Assembly: GCA_035448545.1 (NCBI GenBank)
Contig: DAOTJE010000010.1
Location: 62,001-126,000 of the forward strand
Origin: Anaerobaca sp035448545
GTDB taxonomy: Bacteria > Planctomycetota > Phycisphaerae > Sedimentisphaerales > Anaerobacaceae
Direction of reading: 5' to 3'
Length of the DNA: 64,000 nt
Part shown: one piece after another, positions 16,193 through 25,461 of the stretch
Numbering within the stretch: the stretch's first letter is position 1
Layout of the letters: each line of letters starts with the position of its first letter
Made by a program: the position numbers and the translations under genes
Notes under the pieces: model-generated
What the model was told of the DNA's origin: nothing
Database searches by the model: none
Seen by the model: the letters and a program-made list of their open reading frames with translations, nothing else

Positions 16193-17548
16193 ATGGGATT
16201 ACCGACCGTTGCCATCGTGGGCCGGCCGAACGTGGGCAAGAGCAGTCTGCTCAACGCGCTGGCCGGAGAGAGAATCAGCATCGTCGAGCCGACCGCCGGC
16301 GTGACGCGCGACCGCGTCAGCACGTTCATCAGCCGGAACGACAAGTACTTCGAGCTGGTCGACACCGGCGGCTACGGCATCGTCGACTCCGACCAGCTCA
16401 GCAACCACATCGAGCGGCAGATCTTCCAGGCCATCGGCTCGGCGACGCTGGTGATCTTCATGGTTGACATCCGCGACGGGCTGACGCCCCTCGATGAGAA
16501 GATCGCGCAACTCCTGCGCAAGTACAACCTCGACGTCATCGGCGTGGCCAACAAGGCCGACAGCGCCAAGATGTTTCCGGCGGCCGGCGAGTTCGTGCGA
16601 CTGGGCTTCGGTGAGTTCCTATGCATCTCGGCGGAGAACAACCTCAACAAGGAGGTGCTGCTCGACCGGATTTTCGAGCGGCTGGCCGACCGCCAGGACA
16701 CGGGCGCCCCGCCGGAACCGGTGATGAAGATCGCCATCGTCGGCAAACGTAACGCCGGCAAGAGCTCTATGGTCAACGCCATCGCGGGCACCGAACGCGT
16801 CATCGTCAGCGAGATCCCGGGCACGACCCGCGACGCCGTCGACGTGCGGATCGAAAAGGACGGCAAGACCCTCCTCGTGATCGACACCGCCGGCGTCCGC
16901 AAGAGGGGCAAGATGGCCGATAATATCGAGTTTTACAGCAACGTCCGGGTCGCCCGCTCCATCCAGCGGGCGGACGTCGTCTGGTTCCTCATCGACGCGA
17001 CCGTTCCGCTGAGCCAGGTGGATAAGAAGCTGGCCCGGCAGATTGCCGAGGAGCACAAGAGCTGCATCCTCGTCGTCAACAAGTGGGACTTGGCCAAGGA
17101 CGTCGCAGCGACCAGCGACTATGAGGAATACCTGACCGCCCGGCTGCCCGTATTGAAGTACGCGCCGATCGCCTTCACAACCGCCAGCACCGGCAAGAAT
17201 GTCCAGGCGGTGCTGGACCTGTCGGCCGAGCTGTTCAAGCAGGCAACCACACGGATCGGCACCGGCCGGCTGAACAAGGCCTTCGAGGTCATCCGGAACG
17301 AGCGGACCGGCGCCAAACGCGGCGGCGTCACCTGGCCCCGCGTTTACTACGCCACGCAGATCGCGACGAATCCCATCACCATCCTCATGTTCGTCAACAA
17401 CCCCAAGCTCTTCGACGAGAACTACATGCGCTACATCGCCAGCCGGCTCGGGGCGCTGCTGGCCATCGGCGAGGTGCCCATCCGCCTGTTCGCCCGCTCC
17501 CACCGCAACGAGGCCTCCAAACGCAAGTCCCGCGCCGCCCGGCGTTGA
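16193..17548 (+). CDS. der: ribosome biogenesis GTPase Der (EngA)
   Basis: The 451-residue protein has two tandem GTPase domains and a C-terminal KH-like domain, the unique layout of Der. Domain 1 has GRPNVGKSS (10-18), DTGG and NKAD; domain 2 has GKRNAGKSS, DTAG and NKWD. The second P-loop reads GKRNAGKS, differing from the more common GRPNVGKS yet keeping the G-x4-GKS core. Der acts in 50S ribosome assembly. ATG at 16193 begins MGLPTVAIVG as in relatives. Confidence 0.95.
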   Translation: MGLPTVAIVGRPNVGKSSLLNALAGERISIVEPTAGVTRDRVSTFISRNDKYFELVDTGGYGIVDSDQLSNHIERQIFQAIGSATLVIFMVDIRDGLTPLDEKIAQLLRKYNLDVIGVANKADSAKMFPAAGEFVRLGFGEFLCISAENNLNKEVLLDRIFERLADRQDTGAPPEPVMKIAIVGKRNAGKSSMVNAIAGTERVIVSEIPGTTRDAVDVRIEKDGKTLLVIDTAGVRKRGKMADNIEFYSNVRVARSIQRADVVWFLIDATVPLSQVDKKLARQIAEEHKSCILVVNKWDLAKDVAATSDYEEYLTARLPVLKYAPIAFTTASTGKNVQAVLDLSAELFKQATTRIGTGRLNKAFEVIRNERTGAKRGGVTWPRVYYATQIATNPITILMFVNNPKLFDENYMRYIASRLGALLAIGEVPIRLFARSHRNEASKRKSRAARR

Positions 17549-17570
17549 TCCGCCCGCCCGACGGTGGGGC

Positions 17571-17590
17571 CGCATAATCATTCGCCCCTA
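17571..17590 (+). repeat. short interspersed repeat (ATTCGCCCCTA type)
   Basis: CGCATAATCATTCGCCCCTA here closely matches CGCATGATGATTCGCCCCTA at 35239-35258, where it forms the convergent ends of two genes. Confidence 0.55.
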
Positions 17591-17610
17591 AGCTGTGCCC
17601 GCTCAGGAAT

Positions 17611-17664
17611 AGCGCCCTACGACGCCACTACAAACGGAACGTCTCACGGTGTCACTACGAACGG
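17611..17664 (+). repeat. tandem pair of ACGCCACTACAAACGG-type repeats
   Basis: Two diverged copies occur in a row: CGACGCCACTACAAACGG (within 17611-17637) and CGGTGTCACTACGAACGG (17647-17664). A third copy, CGGCGTCACTACAAACG, lies at 32573-32589 directly after the stop of the SagB/DJ-1-like gene. Confidence 0.55.
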
Positions 17665-17859
17665 GGTTGGCGCTGCCCCCCAGGGCCTTCCGTGGGCAGG
17701 GCTTTCGGAGGGGCGATTCTCGCAAAGGTTTGCATGGACGTGAGCGGTGGGTATACTCATACACGGTGACCGAGGAGGACCATCTGTAGCACGTCGCCGG
17801 CAAGGGGTTGTGCGGCGGATCGGCGAGTCGCGACAACGGTGTGACGATTGAGGTGTGTT

Positions 17860-19491
17860 ATGTTGGCAATGATTCTTCTGGCTGCCGTAGTCCTGTTCGC
17901 GCTGGCGTATGGCCTTTATGGGAGATTCCTGGTCCGCCGTTACGAGTTGGATGACAATCGGGCGACCCCCAGTCATACGGACCGGGACGGAGTCGACCGC
18001 GTTCCCGCACACAAGGCGGTTCTGCTGGGGCATCATTTCTCTTCCATCGCCGGAGCCGCACCGATCGTCGGTCCCGTCGTCGCCGGGACCGCCTTTGGCT
18101 GGCTGCCCGTCCTGCTGTGGGTGGTCCTCGGCTCTGTTTTTATCGGCGGCGCTCATGACTTCTCCGCCCTGGTGGCCTCCATCCGCCACAAGGCGCGATC
18201 CATCGCGGAGATCACCAGAGAGTACATGTCTCCCGTGGCCTACCGGCTCTTCCTCGTGTTCATCTGGTTGACGCTCGTGTACGTGCTGACCGTCTTCGCG
18301 GATCTGACCGCCACGACGTTCGTGGAAGACGGCGGCGTCGCCACCTCATCCATCCTGTATATCGCCATAGCGATTGTCTTCGGTCTGTGTCTGAACCGAT
18401 TCCGGATATCGCTGGTGTATTCTACGCTGATGTTCGTCCCGCTGGTTTTCGCGGGGGTCTGGCTCGGACAGCAGTGGCCGATCTCAGCCGAGGCGGTCTC
18501 GAAACTGACGAGCGTCGACCCGAAGAAGGCCTGGTCCGCGCTGCTGATCTGTTATTGTTTCGTCGCTTCGACCACGCCGGTATGGATTCTGTTGCAGCCG
18601 CGAGACTATCTTTCGTCGTATCTGCTGTACGCCTCGGTGCTGGGCGGGTTCGTCGGTATCCTGCTGGGCGGGTTCGCGATCCAGTATCCGGCGTTTACGG
18701 CCTGGAGCACACCGCAAATGGGTTCGTTGTTTCCGATCCTGTTCATCACGGTCGCCTGTGGGGCCTGCTCGGGTTTTCACTCCATCGTGGCTTCGGGCAC
18801 CTCCTCCAAACAGTTGAACAAGGAAACCGATGCCCGCCTCATCGGATATGGCGGCATGCTTCTGGAAGGCCTCGTGGCCGTCGTCGCCCTGTCCACCGTG
18901 GCCATGCTGCCCAAGGGCGACGCCCTCACGACACAGCCGGCGCTGACGGTGTACGCCACCGGGATGGGCAACTTCCTCTCGGCGATGGGGATCCCGCAGA
19001 AGCTGGGCTTTTCTTTCGCCTTGCTGGCTCTCTCGACGTTCATCCTGACAACGCTGGACACGGCTACACGACTGGGCCGATACGTGTTCGAGGAACTGTT
19101 CAATCTCCGCGGGACTGGCGTCCGCTATCTCTCCACGCTGGCGACGCTCGTGCTGCCCACGATCCTCGTGCTCATCACGCTCCGGGACAGCCAGGGCCGC
19201 GTTACGCCCGCCTGGAAAGCCATCTGGCCGGTCTTCGGTGCGAGCAACCAGCTCTTGGCCGGCTTGGTGCTGCTTGTGGTCACGGTATGGCTCAAGAAGA
19301 CGGGGCGACGGTTCGGCTTCATCATGATTCCCATGGTGTTCATGAACATCATGACGATCTGGGCCCTGGTCCTGCTGCTGCAACAGTATCGCTTCTCCGT
19401 GATCGGCGTCATCGCGGGCGTACTGCTGCTGTTGGCGGTGGTCCTGATTGCGGAAGCTTACAGAACGGTCCGAAAGGTCATCGCGGCCTGA
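17860..19491 (+). CDS. cstA: CstA-family carbon starvation transporter
   Basis: The 543-residue integral membrane protein has about 14-16 hydrophobic segments and the characteristic N-terminal CstA block (GHHFSSIAGAAPIVGPVVA, FIGGAHDFSALVASIRHKA). CstA proteins import pyruvate or small peptides during carbon limitation. At this length it belongs to the shorter CstA group rather than the 700-residue E. coli type. The ATG at 17860 has GAGGTG about seven bases upstream; an in-frame start 12 bases earlier lacks a site. It is convergent with the diadenylate cyclase operon. Confidence 0.9.
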   Translation: MLAMILLAAVVLFALAYGLYGRFLVRRYELDDNRATPSHTDRDGVDRVPAHKAVLLGHHFSSIAGAAPIVGPVVAGTAFGWLPVLLWVVLGSVFIGGAHDFSALVASIRHKARSIAEITREYMSPVAYRLFLVFIWLTLVYVLTVFADLTATTFVEDGGVATSSILYIAIAIVFGLCLNRFRISLVYSTLMFVPLVFAGVWLGQQWPISAEAVSKLTSVDPKKAWSALLICYCFVASTTPVWILLQPRDYLSSYLLYASVLGGFVGILLGGFAIQYPAFTAWSTPQMGSLFPILFITVACGACSGFHSIVASGTSSKQLNKETDARLIGYGGMLLEGLVAVVALSTVAMLPKGDALTTQPALTVYATGMGNFLSAMGIPQKLGFSFALLALSTFILTTLDTATRLGRYVFEELFNLRGTGVRYLSTLATLVLPTILVLITLRDSQGRVTPAWKAIWPVFGASNQLLAGLVLLVVTVWLKKTGRRFGFIMIPMVFMNIMTIWALVLLLQQYRFSVIGVIAGVLLLLAVVLIAEAYRTVRKVIAA

Positions 19492-19595
19492 AACGCCACC
19501 GGTCTGTTTTCTGTTCCCACAATCCCCACCGGGAGACCGCCCTCGAATCGGCGATCCGCGGGAGAGCCTGTGCCAGGACGGTAATGACGGACGGG

Positions 19596-20627
19596 CTACG
19601 GGCCGACCGGCCCGAGGTCTTCCTCCTCGGGGATCAACTCGAGCACGAACCGCGCTGGCGGAGGCGACGTCCCTTCGATCTGCCCGTTCTGAACGTATTC
19701 CTGAGGAAAGTTGAACACCACAGGTCTCGTAATGACCCCTGTCGCCTGCCGGTCCGAATCCAGCACGTACAGAAAGATGTGGAACGGCTGCGTCTCATAG
19801 GCCTGCCAGGCCTCCGTGGTGGCCCGCACCAGAACCGTCGCCAATTCCGCTTCGTTTTCGAGAACGACCCGGTACGTACCCTGGGTGTTCGTGCTGAAGC
19901 AGTAGCCCAGCACCGCCTGAACGGGATGCTCGGCCAGCACGACCTCTTCCGGGGCCAGCGTCACGCTCACCCGGGTGGAGAGCTCCCGGCTCTGTCCGGC
20001 CGTCAGTTCGACATAGGGGTTCTTGCGAACCGGCGATACCCGAGCCTGGGCCCGCTCACTCGCCGACAAACGGACCCGTGCCGCCACCACCCCATCGGGA
20101 ACGTACGCGCTGACCGTCGCCGGCTCGACGGTGGCCCGCAGCGGCACACCGTTCTCGTCGATGCACTCCACGGCAAGAGGCCGCTCCACCAACGCGCGGA
20201 CCTGAACGGTCAGCGTCCGCGGCTCGCAGCTCTCCACGGTCAGGCCCAGTTGCCGGATCTCGTCGCTCTGCTTGAGGAAGTTCAACACGTCGAAGGTCCG
20301 CGGACCGACTTGCGTCCATCCCTCTTCTTCGGGCGAAACGAACAGATCGAGGGGCAGCTCCCCCTTTTTCCTCATCCGCTCAACCTCGGTTACGCGCGAG
20401 GCAGGACCTTTCAGATCGATGGCGTCGATCGTCACGGTAAGCACCAGCGCCGATTCCGGCCCCTCGAAGCTCACCCAGAGCCCCGGATCGCTCGGCCGAG
20501 CCACCGTCACAGTCACGTAGTTGGACAGGGACATCGACTCGTCCTGGGCCAGGTCGGCCCACACCCAGATCAGCACGGTCAGAAAGACCACGATGGAAAT
20601 CTTGCCGAGTTTGGGTTTCTTCGCCAT
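19596..20627 (-). CDS. CdaR/YbbR-like protein
   Basis: The 343-residue protein has one N-terminal membrane helix (ISIVVFLTVLIWVWADL, about residues 10-26) and a long extracytoplasmic part made of beta-rich repeats, the arrangement of YbbR-domain proteins such as CdaR, which modulates the diadenylate cyclase CdaA. The sequence is divergent, so the assignment rests mainly on layout and on lying 90 bases downstream of cdaA. The start at 20627 gives MAKKPKLGK before the helix; the open frame upstream is Arg-rich and overlaps the intergenic space. It ends 104 bases from the convergent cstA stop. Confidence 0.65.
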   Translation of the reverse strand: MAKKPKLGKISIVVFLTVLIWVWADLAQDESMSLSNYVTVTVARPSDPGLWVSFEGPESALVLTVTIDAIDLKGPASRVTEVERMRKKGELPLDLFVSPEEEGWTQVGPRTFDVLNFLKQSDEIRQLGLTVESCEPRTLTVQVRALVERPLAVECIDENGVPLRATVEPATVSAYVPDGVVAARVRLSASERAQARVSPVRKNPYVELTAGQSRELSTRVSVTLAPEEVVLAEHPVQAVLGYCFSTNTQGTYRVVLENEAELATVLVRATTEAWQAYETQPFHIFLYVLDSDRQATGVITRPVVFNFPQEYVQNGQIEGTSPPPARFVLELIPEEEDLGPVGP

Positions 20628-20717
20628 GTCCGTATTCAAACCCTGCCTTGTCGCATTTCCGCTCTCCGTCCGCTCCGGCCGGCGCGATCGTCGCGCCGGA
20701 CCTCGTCCCACCCGGCC

Positions 20718-21545
20718 CTATCCGTGACGCTTGAGCAGGCGTCCGACGAGGGGCACGCTGCCCGCCATGGTGCTGGTCAGATAGGAGCGAATCTGCGCTT
20801 CCGTGACGTTGCGGGCCAGCCGGCCGTTGCGCGCCACGGAGATGGCGCCCGTCTCTTCGCTGACCACCAGACAGGTGGCATCGGAGCCGGCGGTAATCCC
20901 CAGCGCCGCCCGGTGACGCGAACCCAGCTCGACTCCGTCCACGGTCCCCGCCTCGGCCAACGGAAGCTGCACCCTGGCCGCGATGATCCTGTCGCCGCGG
21001 ATGACGACCGCCATATCGTGAAGCGCTGTACCAGGATAAAAGATCGTCTTGAGCAGATCGGCCGTGACCCGCGCATCCAGCCGAACCCCCGTCTCGATGA
21101 ACTCGCCCAGAGCCACCTGTCGTTCGAGCACGATGATTGCGCCGATGCGTGCCGCCGACATCTCGGTGACTGCGGTGATCAGCGCCTCGACCGTCCGCGA
21201 GAGTTGATGGACAGACCCCGTCCAGATGCGGGGCTGGCCAATTTGGATCAGAACCCGGCGGATCTCCGGCTGAAACGCCGCCACCGCCACGATCAGAACT
21301 GCAATCAGGAAGCCTTTGTAGAGGTATTGAAGTCGGTCGAAGGGAAGACGCTCGACCACGAGGTTCAGAATCAGCACCCCGGCGACAAGAAGGAAAATGA
21401 CACCGCGAAACAGACGCTCCCCGCGCGTGCCCTCGAGAAAATCCACCACCCAATAGACCACCAGTCCGATCAGGACGAGCTCGACAACGACGACCCACCA
21501 TTCATAGCGTGCGACCCGACTGAAATAGTCAACCAAGGTGTCCAC
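20718..21545 (-). CDS. cdaA: diadenylate cyclase (CdaA-type)
   Basis: The 275-residue protein has three N-terminal membrane helices (about 17-36, 46-62 and 78-92), a connecting helix and a DAC domain, as in CdaA, which makes cyclic di-AMP from two ATP. The RHR motif is intact (GSRHRAALG, Arg210-Arg212). The DGA motif is altered: the expected LHDGAVI reads LHDMAVV, Met178 replacing Gly, with Asp177 and Ala179 kept. Whether the enzyme stays active is uncertain. It sits in the order small lipoprotein, cdaA, YbbR-like gene, all minus strand, with gaps of 50 and 90 bases. Confidence 0.85.
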   Translation of the reverse strand: MDTLVDYFSRVARYEWWVVVVELVLIGLVVYWVVDFLEGTRGERLFRGVIFLLVAGVLILNLVVERLPFDRLQYLYKGFLIAVLIVAVAAFQPEIRRVLIQIGQPRIWTGSVHQLSRTVEALITAVTEMSAARIGAIIVLERQVALGEFIETGVRLDARVTADLLKTIFYPGTALHDMAVVIRGDRIIAARVQLPLAEAGTVDGVELGSRHRAALGITAGSDATCLVVSEETGAISVARNGRLARNVTEAQIRSYLTSTMAGSVPLVGRLLKRHG

Positions 21546-21595
21546 TCAATCCACTACCCTTCCGTGGGCCCGGTCACACTCAACCCAAGCGAAAA

Positions 21596-21865
21596 CTACG
21601 GCAGTCTCTTGTCGGTGAGGTTGCTGGGCCGGTCCAGCAGCAGCACCGTGTCGATGTCGGCGCGCATTTGCTCAAAATTGGTACGGACAATCCGTTTGTG
21701 CCGCCGGTTGCCCTCGGCCGCCGTTTCGCCCGGATAGTTCCACCAGGAAGCGCAACCGCACGGCAGAAGCACCAGAACGCACAGGATCAAGGCCAGCGCC
21801 AGCGAACGCAGGTTAAAACGACCGGTCCCTTCCTCGGTTTTCTCGACAGCCACTACGCTTTTCAT
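21596..21865 (-). CDS. small lipoprotein
   Basis: The 89-residue protein has a hydrophobic segment (LALALILCVLVLLPCGCAS, about residues 22-40) ending in a lipobox-like LPCGC, then a short polar tail (WWNYPGETAAEGNRRHKRIVRTNFEQMRADIDTVLLLDRPS split by no other feature). The long 20-residue N-terminal stretch before the hydrophobic core is unusual for a lipoprotein. AAGGGG lies five bases upstream of the ATG at 21865. It heads the diadenylate cyclase operon, 50 bases before cdaA. Function unknown. Confidence 0.7.
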   Translation of the reverse strand: MKSVVAVEKTEEGTGRFNLRSLALALILCVLVLLPCGCASWWNYPGETAAEGNRRHKRIVRTNFEQMRADIDTVLLLDRPSNLTDKRLP

Positions 21866-22285
21866 CGTTTCCCCTTCTTTTCAGTATCTACGGTATCCTG
21901 TGCGGCCGCATGCGATATCCGGTGCGCTGCCGGCCACGTGCCCCGTGAGCCGAGAGGCGCAAAACCTGCCCCGACAGAGACTTAATTATAGCACGCCTGT
22001 TCGGGCCTGTCAAGCGCCCCGAGAATTTTGCGCCGCCGGGTGACTTAACCGCTTCCCGGCAGAGAACTTGCGGCGATTCGCGTCGGAAATAACGGCTCTA
22101 TGGGACCTTCCACGCGTCCCGTCTGCGCTCGCCCACCGGCGTCAGGTCCTCCGCGTCCGGCGTCGGAAAAGCCTTCAAACCAGCCCCGCACACGGTACAA
22201 TACCCCGCGTGCAGGCCCCGGAGCCGCGCCGGCATGCGGGCAACGCCGGCACAGAAGGACCTTGGCAGTTGTGCAGGAGATCGAC
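21866..22285. other. 420-bp divergent gap
   Basis: No gene is seen. It separates the lipoprotein-cdaA operon (minus) from the UroD-family gene (plus). A possible promoter for the latter is at 22174-22201. Confidence 0.45.
22174..22201 (+). promoter_or_regulatory. possible promoter of the UroD-family gene
   Basis: TTCAAA (22174-22179) and TACAAT (22196-22201) are 16 bases apart and lie about 85 bases before the start codon. Confidence 0.4.
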
Positions 22286-23587
22286 ATGGGCAAGAAGTCA
22301 TCCGTCCCACGCCTCACCAGCCGGCAGCGTGTCGTCGCCGCGATCAACCACCAGCCCGCCGACCGCGTCCCCGTCGATCTCGGAGGCACCGCCTGCTCCG
22401 GCGCCCACGTCAGCGTCGTCGCCCGGCTCCGCCAGGCGCTGGGCCTCGACAAACCCGGAACGCCCGTCAAGGTCGTCGAGCCGTACCAGATGCTGGGCGA
22501 GATCGGCGCGGACCTGCGGCAGGCGCTGGGCATCGATGTCGTCGAGCTGCCCAAGCCGAGAAATATGTTCGGCTTCGAGAACGCCGGCTGGAAGCGCTGG
22601 CGCACGTTCGACGGGACGGATGTGCTCGTGCCGGCCAAGTTCAACACCGAGCCCGAGCCTGATGGCGACATCCTGATGTACCCGCAGGGCGACCGGTCCG
22701 CCAAGTCCTCCGCCCGCATGCCCAAGGGCGGCTTCTACTTCGATTCGATCATCCGCCAACATCCGATCGATGACGCCAAGCTTGATCCGGCCGATAATGT
22801 CGAGGAATTCGGACCTGTAAGCGACGAGGACTTGGCCTTCTACGAGAAGCACGCGAAAGACCTGTACGACAACACCGACCTCGCTATCGCGGCCGGCTTC
22901 CCAGGCACCGCGTTCGGCGACATCGCGCTGGTGCCCGCGCCGTGGATGAAAGACCCCAAGGGCATTCGCGACATCGAGGAGTGGTACATCAGCACCATCA
23001 CCCGCCGGAACTACATCCAGGAGGTCTTCGCCCGCCAGGCCGAGATCGCGATCGAGAATCTCAAGCGCATCCATCAGGCGGTCGGCGACCGGGTGCACGC
23101 GGTCTTCATGTGCGGCACCGACCTGGCGTCGCAGAACAGCCTGTTCTGCTCGCCCGACGCCTACCGCGAGCTGTACCTGCCCCACGCGAAGAAACTCAAC
23201 GACTGGGTCCACGCGCACACGAAGTGGAAGACGCTCAAGCATTGTTGCGGCGGATGCGAGCCGCTGATCGACGGGCTCATCGACGCCGGATACGACATCC
23301 TCAATCCCGTCCAGACCTCCGCCAGAGGGATGGACCCCGCGACGCTCGTCGAGAAGTATGGCGACCGCATCGTCTTCTGGGGTGGTGGCATCGACACGCA
23401 GCAGACCCTGCCCTTCGGCACACCCGACGAGGTCCGCGCCCAGGTCGCCGAGCGCGTGAAGATCTTCAGCCGCAAACACGGATTCATCTTCAACACCATC
23501 CACAACATCCAGTGCAACACCCCCACCGAAAACCTCCTCGCCATGTTCGAAGCGTTGGGCCGCAACGTGCAACGTGTGAATGCGTAG
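22286..23587 (+). CDS. uroporphyrinogen decarboxylase-family protein (probable methyltransferase)
   Basis: The 433-residue protein has the UroD-superfamily fold signature (LTSRQRVVAAINHQPADRVPVD at the N-terminus; a C-terminal NTIHNIQCNTPTENLLAMFEA). It is longer than haem-pathway UroD and has the KHCCGGCEPLIDGLIDAGYDILNPVQ block typical of MtbA/MtaA-type relatives that move methyl groups with corrinoid proteins or act on modified sugars. So a role in haem synthesis is unlikely; the real substrate cannot be read from sequence. ATG at 22286 has AGGAG six bases upstream. It stands alone, with no corrinoid protein nearby. Confidence 0.8.
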   Translation: MGKKSSVPRLTSRQRVVAAINHQPADRVPVDLGGTACSGAHVSVVARLRQALGLDKPGTPVKVVEPYQMLGEIGADLRQALGIDVVELPKPRNMFGFENAGWKRWRTFDGTDVLVPAKFNTEPEPDGDILMYPQGDRSAKSSARMPKGGFYFDSIIRQHPIDDAKLDPADNVEEFGPVSDEDLAFYEKHAKDLYDNTDLAIAAGFPGTAFGDIALVPAPWMKDPKGIRDIEEWYISTITRRNYIQEVFARQAEIAIENLKRIHQAVGDRVHAVFMCGTDLASQNSLFCSPDAYRELYLPHAKKLNDWVHAHTKWKTLKHCCGGCEPLIDGLIDAGYDILNPVQTSARGMDPATLVEKYGDRIVFWGGGIDTQQTLPFGTPDEVRAQVAERVKIFSRKHGFIFNTIHNIQCNTPTENLLAMFEALGRNVQRVNA

Positions 23588-23633
23588 ATGGGTAGAAGCG
23601 TGGACGCGTGAATCCCGGGTGGCATTCGACAGC

Positions 23634-23662
23634 TTGACATCCTGGTACGGGCCGCCTATAGT
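23634..23662 (+). promoter_or_regulatory. sigma-70-type promoter of mntA-hepT
   Basis: A perfect TTGACA (23634-23639) and TATAGT (23657-23662) are 17 bases apart. Transcription would start near 23669, giving a leader of about 57 nt. Confidence 0.75.
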
Positions 23663-23725
23663 CCAAGTGGTTCTTTGCTTGGCTGGGATATATGGCACAC
23701 GCATCGAGATCGTGGAGACGGCGGC

Positions 23726-24169
23726 ATGAAAGCCGAATCGGACAAAGAGCGAATGGCGATTGCAGCGGCGTCCGGGTCCAAGCCAATCGATCTGCAGCAT
23801 CTGGCAGCCGTTCTTAGCGACGTCCCGTTCATCGATTATGCAATGGTCTTTGGCTCGGCTCGGGACGGCGTCGCGCACGCCGGATCTGATCTGGACGTGG
23901 CGGTATCGTTGGCAGACGCCGACGCGAAGGACTTCGCCCGCCTTGTGGAAATCGTGGGCAGGGTGGAAGAGACGTTCGATGTCCCCTGCGATCTGACGGT
24001 GCTCAATACGGCGGGTCCTGTCCTTCGGCATGAGGCGTTGAAAGGACGTGTGCTCTTCGTGCGACCAGGCCGGCAGGAGAATTTCGCTGACTTCTTCACC
24101 CGAACTTGTGCCGAGTACGAAGACCTCATGGCGCTCCGCGCCCGGCAGCTCGCCTACAGGGGGTACTGA
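23726..24169 (+). CDS. mntA: MntA-type antitoxin nucleotidyltransferase
   Basis: The 147-residue protein has the minimal nucleotidyltransferase motif GS-x10-D-x-D (Gly43-Ser44, Asp55, Asp57). In type VII toxin-antitoxin systems MntA adds AMP to a tyrosine of the HEPN toxin and so inactivates it. The ATG at 23726 has GGAG eight bases upstream. The last base of its TGA is shared with the ATG of the HEPN gene, so the two are coupled. The antitoxin comes first here. Confidence 0.88.
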   Translation: MKAESDKERMAIAAASGSKPIDLQHLAAVLSDVPFIDYAMVFGSARDGVAHAGSDLDVAVSLADADAKDFARLVEIVGRVEETFDVPCDLTVLNTAGPVLRHEALKGRVLFVRPGRQENFADFFTRTCAEYEDLMALRARQLAYRGY

Positions 24170-24615
24170 TGCCCATCAACGGTGTCGTCGAGAGCAAGCT
24201 CCGTTTCCTCGAACAGACCCTGGCCGACCTGGAGAGTTGGCCTCTGGGGACCCAGAGCGAGTTCGCCCACAACTCCATGCTTCGACGGGCGGTGGAACGT
24301 GCCCTGCAGCTTGCCATCGAGAGTATGATCGACGTCGCGGAGCGGATTCTGGCCGCCAGACGTCTACCGCCGGCCGACACCGCCGGGCAGAATCTCCATC
24401 GGCTGCAGGAAATCGGGGTCTTGGAAGATGCCGGCCGTTACGCCGAAATGGTGCGCTTTCGCAACTTCATTGTCCATCGATATGAACAGATCGAGCCTCA
24501 GATCATCTACCATCTCGCGACGACCAAACTGAGTCACTTTCGCGATTTCATCGACGAGATCCGTAGAGCCTGCGCGGATCAGACATCCGAACCTGAAGGC
24601 ACCGACGGACGATAG
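24169..24615 (+). CDS. hepT: HepT-type HEPN toxin RNase
   Basis: The 148-residue helical protein ends its core with RNFIVHRY: Arg98, His103 and Tyr105, the R-x4-H-x-Y signature of HepT, in which Arg and His form the RNase site and the Tyr is AMPylated by MntA. The protein forms dimers in known cases. The C-terminal tail after about residue 135 is short and acidic. It is coupled to mntA by a one-base stop/start overlap. Confidence 0.88.
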   Translation: MPINGVVESKLRFLEQTLADLESWPLGTQSEFAHNSMLRRAVERALQLAIESMIDVAERILAARRLPPADTAGQNLHRLQEIGVLEDAGRYAEMVRFRNFIVHRYEQIEPQIIYHLATTKLSHFRDFIDEIRRACADQTSEPEGTDGR

Positions 24616-24794
24616 GCGCCTGCCTCCGTAGTGAATCCGCCCGGCCTGCCGGGAGAGCTTCTCCGGAACGGACCACCGTCGCCCGGCGTCTTGGCGAAGC
24701 AGTTTCTCCTTGTCTCCATCGCAGGATACGACATCCTCTACATTCTCTATACATGGGTAATCACCCGGAGATAGACTGCAGAGGGCCGGTTCTT

Positions 24795-25451
24795 TTATGT
24801 TCGTCCGGAATCCTTGAGGATACTGCTCAGCAACGGGATGAACTGGCGGATGGCATTGCCGCGATGGCTGATGGCGTTCTTCTGTTCGTCGGGCAGTTGG
24901 GCGATGGTCTTTCCGAGGGCGGGGATGAAGAAGATCGGGTCGTAGCCGAAGCCGTTCTCTCCGGCCGGCTCGTCAACGATGATTCCTTCGACCGTACCCT
25001 CCATCTCGGCGAGCACCTTCTCGGGACTGGCCAGGCACAGATGGCACACGAATCGCGCCGTCCGCTTGTCGTGGGGCACGTCTCGGAGCAGTTCGAGGAG
25101 TTTGGCGATGTTCCGCCGGTCGATCTCCTTGCGGCTGGTCCCCGGCGGCGCCTCGCCCGAGAACCGCGCCGACTGGACGCCCGGCGCGCCACCCAGCGCA
25201 TCGACCACCAGACCCGAATCGTCCGCCAGCGTCCAGAGCCCGGTCGCGCGGGCGTACTCGGTCGCCTTCTTGCGGGCGTTCTCCGCGAACGTCGCGCCGT
25301 CCTCCTCGACCTCGCCCACGCCGGGAAAGTCCGCCAGCGTTTTCCACACCACCGAATCGCTCAGCATCGCCCGCAACTCCCGAACCTTCCCCGCATTCGT
25401 CGTCGCCACGAGTATGGTCACTTGTCCGGTAAACTCCGTATGCACTGTCAC
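24795..25451 (-). CDS. rdgB: XTP/dITP diphosphatase (RdgB/HAM1)
   Basis: The 218-residue protein removes non-canonical purine triphosphates such as dITP and XTP. The family motifs are present: ILVATTNAGKVREL near residue 13, DDSGLVVDALGGAPGVQSARFSG (split here for brevity into DDSGL and APGVQSARF), and the FGYDPIFF and SHRGNA blocks. The furthest start is GTG at 25451, 10 bases after the upstream gene; an internal GTG at 25421 would give the more usual short N-terminus, so the exact start is uncertain. Confidence 0.92.
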   Translation of the reverse strand: MTVHTEFTGQVTILVATTNAGKVRELRAMLSDSVVWKTLADFPGVGEVEEDGATFAENARKKATEYARATGLWTLADDSGLVVDALGGAPGVQSARFSGEAPPGTSRKEIDRRNIAKLLELLRDVPHDKRTARFVCHLCLASPEKVLAEMEGTVEGIIVDEPAGENGFGYDPIFFIPALGKTIAQLPDEQKNAISHRGNAIRQFIPLLSSILKDSGRT

Positions 25452-25461
25452 ATCTCGGTTG

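Larger units (their letters stand above)
17549..17859. other. 311-bp gap carrying interspersed repeats
   Basis: No gene is seen between der and cstA. It contains three short repeat segments (17571-17590, 17611-17637 and 17645-17664) related to copies near 32.6, 33.8 and 35.2 kb. Confidence 0.5.

Noticed and set aside
18387..21737. A 1116-codon plus-strand open frame
   Set aside because: It overlaps cstA out of frame and runs antisense to the cdaA operon; it is Arg/His/Gly-rich with no domain, and the overlapped genes have clear families.
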